A stretch of 36,735 bases of DNA, taken from CAZJRB01 sp964547995. GTDB lineage: Bacteria > Planctomycetota > Planctomycetia > Pirellulales > Thermoguttaceae. The stretch covers positions 1-36,735 of the forward strand of contig CAZJRB010000074.1 in NCBI GenBank assembly GCA_964547995.1, given 5' to 3'. Position numbers and translations under genes: made by a program. Positions 15,470 through 23,636 of this stretch are shown in pieces (the first letter of the stretch is position 1; each line of letters opens with the position of its first letter). The notes below the pieces were generated by a model. The model saw only the letters and a program-made list of their open reading frames with translations. It was not told where the DNA came from and did no database searches.

Positions 15470-18400
15470 TTAGGGCTTGGGGGGTGGGTTGCGGTAATAG
15501 GTTTCGAGGATCAGTGCGGCGACGGCGGTGCAGTAGAGCCGGCCTCCGCCGCGATTGAGCGAATCGCCACAGCGGAAGAACCAGCTTCCCGCCTCGTCGG
15601 TGGCACTCATTTGCACGGTGACGAGGTAGTCGCGCATCGACTCGTTCCAGTCTTTCCATCTGTCCCCGCCTACGTCGCGCATCAACTGGGTGTTGAAGAA
15701 GTTATCGAGGACGTGTCCTTGGGTGGAAGGCCCCGAGGCGCCGAGCTTTTTGACGTACTCCGCAATATCCTTGTTGTCGGGTTTTGCGCCGAGATACGTC
15801 TTCGAGGTCATGGCGATCATGGCGGCATGGTCGCTTGGGAGTTCGGCTTCGGCGTCGGGCAGGTAGCCGAAGGTCTCTTCCATTCGGAGCGAGCGGATGT
15901 ACTTGTCGGCGTTTCGGATGGTTTTTTGCGGTACGGGCAGCCGTGCCCAGCCGGCCGTTTTCAGGGCGGCCAGGTTCCAGCCGGTGCAGGCCATGTTGCT
16001 GGGGCTTCCGTCTTTTTTGGCGGTTTTTGGCACGCGTCCCCATCCACCGTCGCTATTTTGGGTCATGACGATGAAATTGACAGCGGCCCCGGCGGCTGCC
16101 CGGACCTGGCGGTCGCCGCCCGCCGCCGACGCTTCGCACAGCGCCATGGTTCCCAGGGCGTGAGAGGGGAAGTCTTTTGCACCGGGCTCGTGAAGCGTGC
16201 CGACGTTTCCTTGCCCTGCCATGTGGTCGCGGAGGTAGTTTACGCCGGTGGCAACGTTCCTTCGGAACTCGCCGTCGCGGGGTCCGTTTCCGGCAGCCAG
16301 AAAGGGGAGCAGCGCCAAGGCCGTGGCGGCATTCGCGGCATCGACCGAGCCGCGGTTCTGGGCCTTGCCCTGAAATTTCGGCGTTTCGTGGTCGAAGCTC
16401 CAGTGGCCGTCTTTGTGTTGGTGCTCGGCGAGCCATTTGAGGGCGTTCCGGACGGCTGCTTCGCTTTCGTCGGTGCCGCCGTATGCCGCGAGCAGTGACT
16501 TTCGAGCGTTCTCCTCACGACATTCGAAGCCCCCTACGGCGGGCAGGGCGTCGGGAGTGAGGGCGGGAGCCGCCGCGCCGCCGACCTGCTGGATGCGAAG
16601 TTGTACGCGGAACTGCTCGGTGGCGTCAAGCTCGGGCAAAATCGCTTGATAAAGCCCGGCGGCGTGTTCCCGGACGCGTTTCTTCGCATCGCCCGGTTGT
16701 CCTTCGGCCACGTCCCACCACCGATCGGCCAGGTCGAGTCGTTTCTTGAGTTCTTGGGGCTTGGCGAGTTCGGCCCTGGCCAGGGGCCGCAACTTCCGGT
16801 CGGAGGAAGCGGCCAGCTTGGGAAGCCCTTGCGACCAGTCGCCCAGCTCGAAGCAATAGTACTTGCCCGCCTCGAGGTTGGCCTTGGGGTCGTCGGGATT
16901 GTTTTCGAGCTTTTGGAGAATTTGTTGAATTCCGCCGCCGGGGACGCCCTGGCGATTTTCGATTTGCCGGGCCCTGTCGTCGACCGTTGCGGCGAGTTCC
17001 GGCTCGCGATCGCGGATGCCGGCGACAACGTCCTGTGCGGTAGCGACGAGCTTCCGGGCGGCCTCGGGATCGTTCGCCGCGACGGCTTCATCCAGGACGG
17101 CCAGGGCACGGTCGGTCAGGTCCCGTTTTCGGGCCGGGGCCGATCCCCGCATCTTTTTTGCCAGCGAGGCGAGCGTTGTTGCCTTGGCCCCGACGGTGTC
17201 GATCTCGAAGCGTTTTCCGATCTCGTCTACGGCCGCCAGGGCCAATTCGGGGTCGGCGAACTCCGTGGCATCGTTCCACACCAATCGCAACAAGGCATAG
17301 GTCCGGGCGGGATCGTCTTGAGACTTGGCGCCTTCGGCGAGCAGCTTCTTGGCTAGCGCCAGACGTTTCGAGGGCCGGTCGGCCCCGGCGAAGTCGAGTT
17401 TGAATTCGTCGTTTTTGATCCGCTCGATGGCCGCTTTCTGGTCTGCGCGGTTGGGGAGCGGATCGCGGCCGGACTTCGGGGCGCTGATAGGCCCGCCTGC
17501 GATTTCGGACTCCGCCTCGAGGTCGGGCAATTGCCACAGCCGTACGGTCCGGTCGTCGCCGGCCGAGACCGCCCGGCCGCGCCGCTCGGAAAACGCCACG
17601 CTGCGGATCGGGCCTTCGTGTTCCTTGAAACAGGCAACCTCCCGGCCGGTGGTCAGGTCCCAGAGTCGAATCGTCCCGTCGTTGCCGCCGGAAAGGGCAA
17701 AAGGGGCGTCCGGGGCATGGGCCACCGCATTCACCGCCCCCGTGTGCCCCGCGCACGACCGTATCTGCCGGCCGGCGGCCGTGTCCCAGTATCGCACCGT
17801 CTTGTCGGAACCGCCCGAGACGACGTACTTGCCGTCGGGCGAGAAGGCGACGCCGGTTACCGGGCCGGTGTGGCCGGTCATGGTATGGAGCGGCTGGCCG
17901 TTGTAGCGGTTCCATAGGCGAACCGTCCCGTCGGCGCCGCCGGAGACGATCACGTCGCCGCCGGGCGAGAAGGCGACGCTCCGGACCCGGCCTTTATGTC
18001 CCTGCAATTTCAAGACCTCGGACTCGCCTGACACGTCGAACAAGCGGACGGTGCCGTCCTCGCAACCCGCGACGACAATCTTGCCGTCGGGCGAGAACTC
18101 GGTGTCCCAGGCAACCTTCAGACCGACCAAAGAAAGCTTGTCGGCAACCCGGCCCGTCGCAGCATCCCAGATGTGCAACATCCCGCCGGACGGCGGCCGG
18201 ACCGCTCCCGTGCTGGCAAGCACTCTCTTGCCGTCGGAGGAGAAATCGAGCGCGAGGACCGGAGCCTTCGACCCGGTGAACGTCCGCATATCCTCGCCGT
18301 CCTGGAGATCCCACAGCCGTACGGATTTGTCGAAGCCTCCGGAAACGGCATAGGGCCCGCTCGGCGAGACGACCACGCTGGTGGCGATGTCCGTGTGTCC

Positions 18401-19159
18401 CTTCATGGACCGGATTTCGCCCGGATCGGCCTTTGCGGGGCTTGGGGGATGACCATCCGACGCGGCGCTGCCGGCCTTCTTGCCGTTGCGTTTCTTGCGG
18501 GATTTCTTGGCGGCCGGGCGGCGATGTTTCGGCGACTTCGAATCGGCGGCGCGGTTTCCGTTGCGATGGACGCTATTGCCTGCCGTGGGCCGGTGTGTGA
18601 TGGTGTTCCGCCTCGGTCGGGTCGGTTTCGACGCGTTCATGGCAACCAAGGCAATGATCACCACGACGGCCAGAACCCCGCCTCCCACAACCAGAGGAAC
18701 GGCCGCCGATTGCTTCTTCCGCCGGCGGGAATAGCCCGAACGACCCGACCCGGTGTAACTGCTGGAGACTTGCGGTCCGAACGAATCGGTCTCGTCGGCA
18801 ACGGGAACGGTCGTCCCGGTTGGAATCGGTACCGCCTTGGCTATCGGGGGGGCCTGTGCGGGAGCTACCGGTTTCGCTGCCACTCCCTCGGCCCGCAACT
18901 TCTTGTCGTACGCCGCGCGCCGACCGCCATCCAGCAAAACGAGCTGCGCAGCGGCCAGCTCGTTCAGCAAATCCTGCGAGAGATCGGAATGCTTGCCGGT
19001 CTGATACGTCCGTATGTGTGCCATCTGCCGGTCGGCGGCGTTGGAGATCACGTCGGGGTCGGATTCGAACAGCCCGATGCCCAACAGACGATAGAGGTTT
19101 GGCGGCTGCTCCTCGGGGGCAATTCCCAACCACTTTCGATAGGGATCGAATTTCGCCAT
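15470..19159 (-). CDS. Membrane-anchored J-like / seven-blade WD40 / terpenoid-cyclase-fold protein
   Basis: 1229-residue multidomain protein. Residues 1-92 (DPYRKWLGIAPEEQPPN...LLGIGLFESD...) are a planctomycete J-like domain. A Pro/Ala linker leads to a membrane helix at ~152-174, then a basic linker (~180-230, RRPAAKKSRKKRNGKK). Seven WD40 repeats span ~252-545, each with a GH...SPDGK...SGG.D.TVRLWD pattern, enough for a closed propeller. A helical region (~560-880) follows, then an alpha/alpha toroid of the prenyltransferase/squalene-cyclase type (~880-1229) with QW-like motifs HQHKDGHWSF and TQNSDGGWGR. The cyclase DxDD acid motif is not evident, so it is probably a binding fold rather than an enzyme. 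N-terminal side likely cytosolic, propeller side extracytoplasmic. ATG 19159 matches the conserved family start. Confidence 0.92.
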   Translation of the reverse strand: MAKFDPYRKWLGIAPEEQPPNLYRLLGIGLFESDPDVISNAADRQMAHIRTYQTGKHSDLSQDLLNELAAAQLVLLDGGRRAAYDKKLRAEGVAAKPVAPAQAPPIAKAVPIPTGTTVPVADETDSFGPQVSSSYTGSGRSGYSRRRKKQSAAVPLVVGGGVLAVVVIIALVAMNASKPTRPRRNTITHRPTAGNSVHRNGNRAADSKSPKHRRPAAKKSRKKRNGKKAGSAASDGHPPSPAKADPGEIRSMKGHTDIATSVVVSPSGPYAVSGGFDKSVRLWDLQDGEDMRTFTGSKAPVLALDFSSDGKRVLASTGAVRPPSGGMLHIWDAATGRVADKLSLVGLKVAWDTEFSPDGKIVVAGCEDGTVRLFDVSGESEVLKLQGHKGRVRSVAFSPGGDVIVSGGADGTVRLWNRYNGQPLHTMTGHTGPVTGVAFSPDGKYVVSGGSDKTVRYWDTAAGRQIRSCAGHTGAVNAVAHAPDAPFALSGGNDGTIRLWDLTTGREVACFKEHEGPIRSVAFSERRGRAVSAGDDRTVRLWQLPDLEAESEIAGGPISAPKSGRDPLPNRADQKAAIERIKNDEFKLDFAGADRPSKRLALAKKLLAEGAKSQDDPARTYALLRLVWNDATEFADPELALAAVDEIGKRFEIDTVGAKATTLASLAKKMRGSAPARKRDLTDRALAVLDEAVAANDPEAARKLVATAQDVVAGIRDREPELAATVDDRARQIENRQGVPGGGIQQILQKLENNPDDPKANLEAGKYYCFELGDWSQGLPKLAASSDRKLRPLARAELAKPQELKKRLDLADRWWDVAEGQPGDAKKRVREHAAGLYQAILPELDATEQFRVQLRIQQVGGAAAPALTPDALPAVGGFECREENARKSLLAAYGGTDESEAAVRNALKWLAEHQHKDGHWSFDHETPKFQGKAQNRGSVDAANAATALALLPFLAAGNGPRDGEFRRNVATGVNYLRDHMAGQGNVGTLHEPGAKDFPSHALGTMALCEASAAGGDRQVRAAAGAAVNFIVMTQNSDGGWGRVPKTAKKDGSPSNMACTGWNLAALKTAGWARLPVPQKTIRNADKYIRSLRMEETFGYLPDAEAELPSDHAAMIAMTSKTYLGAKPDNKDIAEYVKKLGASGPSTQGHVLDNFFNTQLMRDVGGDRWKDWNESMRDYLVTVQMSATDEAGSWFFRCGDSLNRGGGRLYCTAVAALILETYYRNPPPKP

Positions 19160-19550
19160 GGAATGCCTCGTGGCCCCGTCCGGCAGCTACGACCGAGGAC
19201 GACAGGGTAGTAATTCGGCAAGTGTGTGAAATGTCGGCAACATGTCAGGCAAAAGGGACAACTTCCCTTCATCGGTTCGGTAGCGGGGAGATTACTTATT
19301 CCCATGTTACCGTGATTGAATGGGGGGCGGTAACACCCGCTACGTGCGCGAATCGCGTTGGGGAAACCCGAACCTCTAATATGTAGCGATTGCGTGGGAT
19401 TCGTCAAGAACTTCCGGTGGGGGGTGTGGCCATAACCCGCATCGCAGGGAGGACGAGTTCCGGAATGGCGTAAGGTGAATAAACTCAGCCCAACACGAAG
19501 TCGGTGTGTCTTGCCTCAGCCGGAATTGGAGAGTCTCCGGCTCTGAGTTA
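19160..19550. other. Intergenic region upstream of the WD40 gene
   Basis: 391 bases between the WD40 gene start and the end of the small membrane protein gene, both on the minus strand. It presumably carries the WD40 gene promoter; no confident -35/-10 pair, repeat or RNA gene was recognised. Confidence 0.45.
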
Positions 19551-19766
19551 CTAGCGTCTGTGTCGGGGGTGCCTTCTCGGGCGACATATGAGCGGTATAG
19601 CTAGAAACAAAGGCACGGGGAGGCCAAATACTGCCCCGAGCATGAATAGCACTAACGCCTCGTGGGGGTCGTTGGTGCCTGAGAGGCATAACCACATCCA
19701 ACCGAGCGTGCATAGGATCGCAACGAGAAAAAGGACCACAACTGGGCGGTCTTGTTTGCCGGCCAT
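19551..19766 (-). CDS. Small two-helix membrane protein
   Basis: 71-residue protein beginning MAGKQDRPVVVLFLVAILC. Two hydrophobic helices (~9-29 and ~38-60) flank a short polar loop (SGTNDPHEA), and the C-terminus is strongly basic (RPRRHPRHRR), so both ends are probably cytosolic. GAGGAAGG lies 6-13 bases before the ATG at 19766, which supports a real gene despite its size. No family recognised. Confidence 0.6.
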   Translation of the reverse strand: MAGKQDRPVVVLFLVAILCTLGWMWLCLSGTNDPHEALVLFMLGAVFGLPVPLFLAIPLICRPRRHPRHRR

Positions 19767-20044
19767 TTCTGCCTTCCTCTTTTGTGTGTGCCCTCATAAT
19801 GACCATGCCCAAATGGTCCCGAGTTCCGACAAGAAGAATCTCGGCGCTACTGCCCCGGCCACGCCTATTGCGGGAACCAAGAACTTTTCTTGAAAGGGGC
19901 GCCGAGGGGCACCGGCCTCTAAGCCGAAGTTCTATCGCTAGGTGAGACGTAACATAGTTTGGGCCTCCATAAGTGAAAGGGCTGCAAAAAGGTTGTTGGA
20001 AAACACACGATTCCAAGCATACCTTTCGCGGGAGGCCCGCTCTT

Positions 20045-20590
20045 TCATGGTATCACCGAACCTGACATCCCCAGGAAGACGGACACGAAAGCAGCTAAAA
20101 AGCGGTGGCAAACAAGACAATCAGCCCAGCGCCGGAACGGCGTTGGACACCAGCTCTTTGAAAATTTGGTGAAGAAGCACGCCGTCTTGAGGACGGGCGC
20201 GCACGCGTAGCGCGGCAAACGTGCAACGTTGCCTACGCTGCGCACTTCAACGTCACAATCGGAAGGTGCTTTCGACCCGCGGGGGGGTGCGGGGGGCGCT
20301 GGGTTAGACCTCGGGGTCGCGGGGTCAGACCTCGTTTTTCGTTTTTGAGCGAGGGGCTTCGGGCCAAGTCCCCCATCCCATGAATCGCGCTCGCTGGCAA
20401 CGTATTGATCGGCATCGATGCCTTGCCAGATTTCTTTACCCAGCCCCTTCAGGTCGGTAATGCTGTGTTGCGCCCCACCGTCCTTGCAGGCCGTGTGCTG
20501 CGACAACTTGTCAACCAAGCGTCTCTGTTGTTCCGCTGTGAACTCATTCTGAGCCCTCTTCAGGATGTCGTCGTAAGCGTCGGTGGACAT
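20045..20590 (-). CDS. Antitoxin-like protein with an abnormal C-terminal extension (likely degenerate)
   Basis: From ATG 20590 the first ~75 residues (MSTDAYDDILKRAQ...LVDKLSQH...SITDLKGLGKEIWQGID..QYV..ERDSWDGG) look like a small type II antitoxin of the kind that ends shortly after 'ERxSW'. Here the frame does not stop but continues for another ~106 low-complexity, Pro/Arg/Cys-rich residues translated from repeat-like DNA, including the duplicated GAGGTCTGACC/GAGGTCTAACC motif at ~20304-20332. The natural stop was probably lost by a small indel. No PIN-domain or RelE toxin follows, so this is an orphan or decayed module. The first part is well supported; the tail is doubtful. Confidence 0.55.
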   Translation of the reverse strand: MSTDAYDDILKRAQNEFTAEQQRRLVDKLSQHTACKDGGAQHSITDLKGLGKEIWQGIDADQYVASERDSWDGGLGPKPLAQKRKTRSDPATPRSNPAPPAPPRGSKAPSDCDVEVRSVGNVARLPRYACAPVLKTACFFTKFSKSWCPTPFRRWADCLVCHRFLAAFVSVFLGMSGSVIP

Positions 20591-20722
20591 GGGGCAGGTT
20601 CTCCAAACCAGCAATAATAGCGGCATATTTCCCGTCTTGCCAGGGCAGATACGCCGAGGCCCGGGAGCCAAATCCGGGCCGAAGCCCCTCGCCAGCAGGG
20701 GACTTCCGGGTGCGAGAGCGGC

Positions 20723-20836
20723 TCACCACCCATTCCGTCGCCTATAGAGGGCGAGATTCAGCGCGGCAACCATGAGCGTGGACGGTTCGGGAACCATCGA
20801 GGCGCGTGTTGCAATCCGGTTCGGTTTCTGCAACAT
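20723..20836 (-). pseudogene. PEP-CTERM sorting-signal fragment (3' end of a lost exported-protein gene)
   Basis: On the minus strand a 37-codon frame ending at TGA 20723-20725 encodes ASMVPEPSTLMVAALNLALY followed by RRRNGW. This is a complete PEP-CTERM tripartite signal: VPEPST, a hydrophobic helix and an arginine cluster. An in-frame stop lies just upstream of the first ATG (20836), and no exported-protein body remains. The fragment overlaps, antisense, the non-homologous 5' extension of the adjacent holB frame and ends the region of homology between the two holB copies. Confidence 0.8.
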
Positions 20837-20879
20837 TTGGGTTCACATATTTGGAAGCCCAAGAAGCAAGAATCTCGAA

Positions 20880-21929
20880 GTGACCTGGCACGGCATTGAA
20901 GGACACGATGAGGTGGTGGAGCAATTCCGCCGGGCGGTTTCGCGCGGACGGCTGGCCAGCAGCTTTCTGTTCTGCGGACCGGAGGGTGTCGGGAAGTTCA
21001 CATTTGCCGTGAAGCTGGCCCAGGCACTGTTGTGTCAGACACGGCCGGAGACGGCACTCGATCCTTGTGGCGAGTGCCCGGCGTGCAGGCAGGTGCTCGC
21101 CGGCACGCATCCCGATCTCGAAGTGGTCGCGAAACCGAAAGACAAGTCGTTCATTCCGCTGGAGCTGTTCATCGGCGACAAGGAACACCGCGGCCGCGAG
21201 GGGCTCTGCCGGAGCATCTCGCTGAAGCCCTTCATGGGCGGGCGAAAGGTGGCGGTGATCGACGACGCCGATTATTTGAACCCCGAAGGGGCAAACGCCC
21301 TGCTGAAGACCCTCGAGGAGCCGCCGCCGAAAAGCGTGTTGATCCTGATCGGCACCAGTCCGGCGAAGCAGTTGCCGACGATCCGTTCGCGGTGCCAGTT
21401 GATCCGCTTTCGGCCGCTGCCGAGCGAGGTCGTTGCCGGATTGATGATCTCGCAGGGCATCGTGGAGGATCCAGCCGAGGCGCAGCGGTTGGCCGACCAT
21501 TGCGAGGGAAGCCTGCAACGGGCGGCCGAGCTGACCGATGCCGAGCTTTGGACCTTCCGCAACACGCTGCTTCAGCGCCTCGCCGAGGAGGCACTCGACA
21601 GCGTGCGGCTGGCCAAGGCGGTTTCAGTGTTTGTCGACGAGGCGGGCAAGCAGCCGGCGGCCCGGCGCGCGCGGTTGCGACAAGTCGTCCACTTCGCCAC
21701 GGAGTTCTACCGGCAGTTGCTGCACGTCCAAAGCGGGGCGGACAGGCCGGCGGACACCGAAATCCGCCGCTTCGTCGACAGGGCCCTCGCACATCGGCCG
21801 GCTGACGGCGAAAACACCGCCGCCCGCCTCGAACGATGTCTCGATGCAGCCGGGCAGATCGACCGGAACGCCAATCAGTCGACGCTGATCGAGACATGGC
21901 TCGACGACCTAGTCCGTCTGGCGTGGTAG
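20880..21929 (+). CDS. holB: DNA polymerase III subunit delta-prime (intact copy)
   Basis: Clamp-loader subunit of the replicative polymerase. From GTG 20880 (read as M/V-TWHGIEGHDEVVEQF) it has 349 residues with GPEGVGKF (Walker A-like, 33-40), four zinc-binding cysteines (C52, C63, C66, C69 in CGECPACR), AVIDDADYLN (Walker B, ~125-134), LLKTLEEPPP and the SRC motif TIRSRCQLIRF (~167-177). The C-terminal collar domain runs to LVRLAW. The GTG start is chosen because homology with the second copy (ATG 35071) begins exactly there; an ATG 36 codons upstream would add residues read antisense through a PEP-CTERM remnant. It is ~93% identical by eye to the broken copy over ~250 residues, so this one is probably functional. 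Confidence 0.93.
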   Translation: MTWHGIEGHDEVVEQFRRAVSRGRLASSFLFCGPEGVGKFTFAVKLAQALLCQTRPETALDPCGECPACRQVLAGTHPDLEVVAKPKDKSFIPLELFIGDKEHRGREGLCRSISLKPFMGGRKVAVIDDADYLNPEGANALLKTLEEPPPKSVLILIGTSPAKQLPTIRSRCQLIRFRPLPSEVVAGLMISQGIVEDPAEAQRLADHCEGSLQRAAELTDAELWTFRNTLLQRLAEEALDSVRLAKAVSVFVDEAGKQPAARRARLRQVVHFATEFYRQLLHVQSGADRPADTEIRRFVDRALAHRPADGENTAARLERCLDAAGQIDRNANQSTLIETWLDDLVRLAW

Positions 21930-22063
21930 CCCGTTAGAAGGGGGTGGTCGGTAGGAGTTCCACCATCTATTCTTATTTTTCGGAATTGTGCTGTCCAAAC
22001 GTCTCTATGACAGGTACACTGAACGGTGGACTATCGTAACACTCCCACCGCGAGGGCTCGGTC

Positions 22064-22966
22064 ATGACTCGGACACTGTTTTTCTGGCTGGCTGCGCTGG
22101 GCCTTTTGGCTCCGGCATACGGTCAAGTAATCTGCCCGCCCCGTCAGCCCCAACCGGGATTCAAGCAGCCGACGCAGCGCGGTCCGAAACTGGATAAGTT
22201 CGAGGCCGACGGCACCCTTGTGGGAATGGTACGCGGCAGGATCATGCTCCAGACCATCACGAATCAACGATGGTGGATCCACTTCAAGCCCGACACGGTC
22301 GTGTATGTGCGGGGCAAGGCCGAAGCCGATTTCCTCCGGCCGGGCTTGTGCATCCAGTTCGATGCGGAAATCGACAGGCGGGGTCGCTCGCAGGAGAAGA
22401 TCACCCACCTGACCATCACCACGCCTTCGGTCTCCCATCCGATGGGTTGTTGGCCCGAGGGGACGCTTATGCCGGGCATGGGTCCGGCGGCAGGCGGCGG
22501 GGCAGCGGGCTTCGGCGCAGGAAATGTCGCCCCCGCCAAACCCGCCCGAACCAAACCGCCCGCCACACAACGCTACACGGTCCATGGCCAAATCAGCAAG
22601 CTCAAAAATGGCAAGATGACCATTGTCGCCCCCGGCGGAACCAAGGTCGAGGCCGAACTGGGCGAGAACGTCGATATCGATGTTGCCATAGCCGATGTTT
22701 CCGTTGCGAGGGCCGGCGACAGGGTCACGGTCAAAGGGGGAATGCCAAAGCAGATGGCCATGCTGCGGCCGGGCATGATCGGAAACGCCCAGGCAAACGC
22801 AGTCGAAATCGAGCTGCAAAAGCCGCTGACCGGACCGCGAAAGAAGCCCATCAGGAAGCCGCTGCCCAAAAAACCCGCTGAAAAGCCGGCGGGGAAAGAT
22901 GCCGGAAAGGCCGAAGGAGAACCAGCAGCCGAAGCGGTAGAGCCGCCCCCAAGGCCGGCGGAATAA
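22064..22966 (+). CDS. Secreted hypothetical protein
   Basis: 300 residues with a clear signal peptide (MTRTLFFWLAALGLLAPAYG, cleavage after AYG). The mature part has two beta-rich segments: ~45-125 (GTLVGMVRGRIMLQTITNQRWW, VVYVRGKAEADFLRPG) and ~165-250 (VHGQISKLKNGKMTIVAPGG, GDRVTVKGGMPKQ), separated by a Gly/Ala/Pro linker. It ends in a Lys/Pro/Ala-rich tail (KKPAEKPAGKDAGKAEG). The two segments look like OB-like or SH3-like barrels, but I recognise no named family. GAGGG lies about 8 bases before ATG 22064. It converges with the SIS isomerase gene, 41 bases apart. Confidence 0.8.
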   Translation: MTRTLFFWLAALGLLAPAYGQVICPPRQPQPGFKQPTQRGPKLDKFEADGTLVGMVRGRIMLQTITNQRWWIHFKPDTVVYVRGKAEADFLRPGLCIQFDAEIDRRGRSQEKITHLTITTPSVSHPMGCWPEGTLMPGMGPAAGGGAAGFGAGNVAPAKPARTKPPATQRYTVHGQISKLKNGKMTIVAPGGTKVEAELGENVDIDVAIADVSVARAGDRVTVKGGMPKQMAMLRPGMIGNAQANAVEIELQKPLTGPRKKPIRKPLPKKPAEKPAGKDAGKAEGEPAAEAVEPPPRPAE

Positions 22967-23007
22967 ACCGCAGGGCAACCGGCCGTTCTCTGTGCCGGGT
23001 TCGGCTC

Positions 23008-23583
23008 TCAGCAACTCCCCTCGCCGGCGTGCAGCAGCTTCAGAAGAACGTGTACGAATACCATGTGCGCATCTTCGGTAAGCTGCATATCATCGACCCT
23101 CGCGTGGAAGCAGTAGTCGACCATCGGTTTGAGTCTTCCGCCGTCGTATCCGACCACGCCGATGGTAATGCACCCCAACTCCTTGGCATACCGGATTCCG
23201 CGGAGGACGTTCTCCGAGTTCCCGCTGCCGGAGAACGCGAGCACGACGTCGCCGGAGGCGGCAAAGTTCTTCAACTGCTCGACGAAAATCGAGTCGTAGT
23301 CGAGATCATTGGCGATCGCAAGGATCCATGGCTGGCAATCGGTGAGTGCGTGGACGCGGAACTTTTTTTCGGCCGCGAGACAGGCCCCCTTGTTCAGGTC
23401 GCCGGCCAGGTGCGACGCGGTAGCCGCACTGCCGCCGTTACCCAGCACGAATATCGTCCGCTGCTCCTCATAGGCATCCTTGAGGACCTTGGCGATTACG
23501 GCGATTTCTCTCTCGTCCAGCTCGGAGAGAAGTGTCCGGAGGCGATCCAGGTAGCGACGGATGGAAAGCGTGTCGTCTGTCAT
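23008..23583 (-). CDS. SIS-domain phosphosugar isomerase, GmhA-like
   Basis: 191-residue SIS protein of the sedoheptulose-7-phosphate isomerase (GmhA/DiaA) group, which starts ADP-heptose synthesis; other phosphosugar roles are possible. FVLGNGGSAATASHLAGDL holds the phosphate-binding GNGGSA at 48-53; VLAFSGSGNSENVL holds SGSGNS at 118-123; the C-terminal DDMQLTEDAHMVFVH has the Gln, Glu and His (Q167, E170, H173) expected near the active site and metal. The start at ATG 23583 (MTDDTLSIRRYLDRL) fits the family length; a longer frame upstream overlaps the previous gene. It is the last gene of a minus-strand run with the TAT Gfo/Idh protein (53 bases upstream) and the PQQ-propeller fusion. Confidence 0.88.
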   Translation of the reverse strand: MTDDTLSIRRYLDRLRTLLSELDEREIAVIAKVLKDAYEEQRTIFVLGNGGSAATASHLAGDLNKGACLAAEKKFRVHALTDCQPWILAIANDLDYDSIFVEQLKNFAASGDVVLAFSGSGNSENVLRGIRYAKELGCITIGVVGYDGGRLKPMVDYCFHARVDDMQLTEDAHMVFVHVLLKLLHAGEGSC

Positions 23584-23636
23584 AGCTTTCGGAAGCAGCA
23601 GTAGGAAGTATATTTGAACTTTGCGCGGAAGTTGGT

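Noticed and set aside
20140..20180. Sequence like AGCTCTTTGAAAATTTGG resembling some CRISPR leaders
   Set aside because: No repeat-spacer array follows on either side and no cas gene is in the window.
20772..20879. 36-codon upstream extension of the intact holB
   Set aside because: It is not shared with the second copy, lacks a clear ribosome-binding site and is the antisense of a PEP-CTERM remnant.
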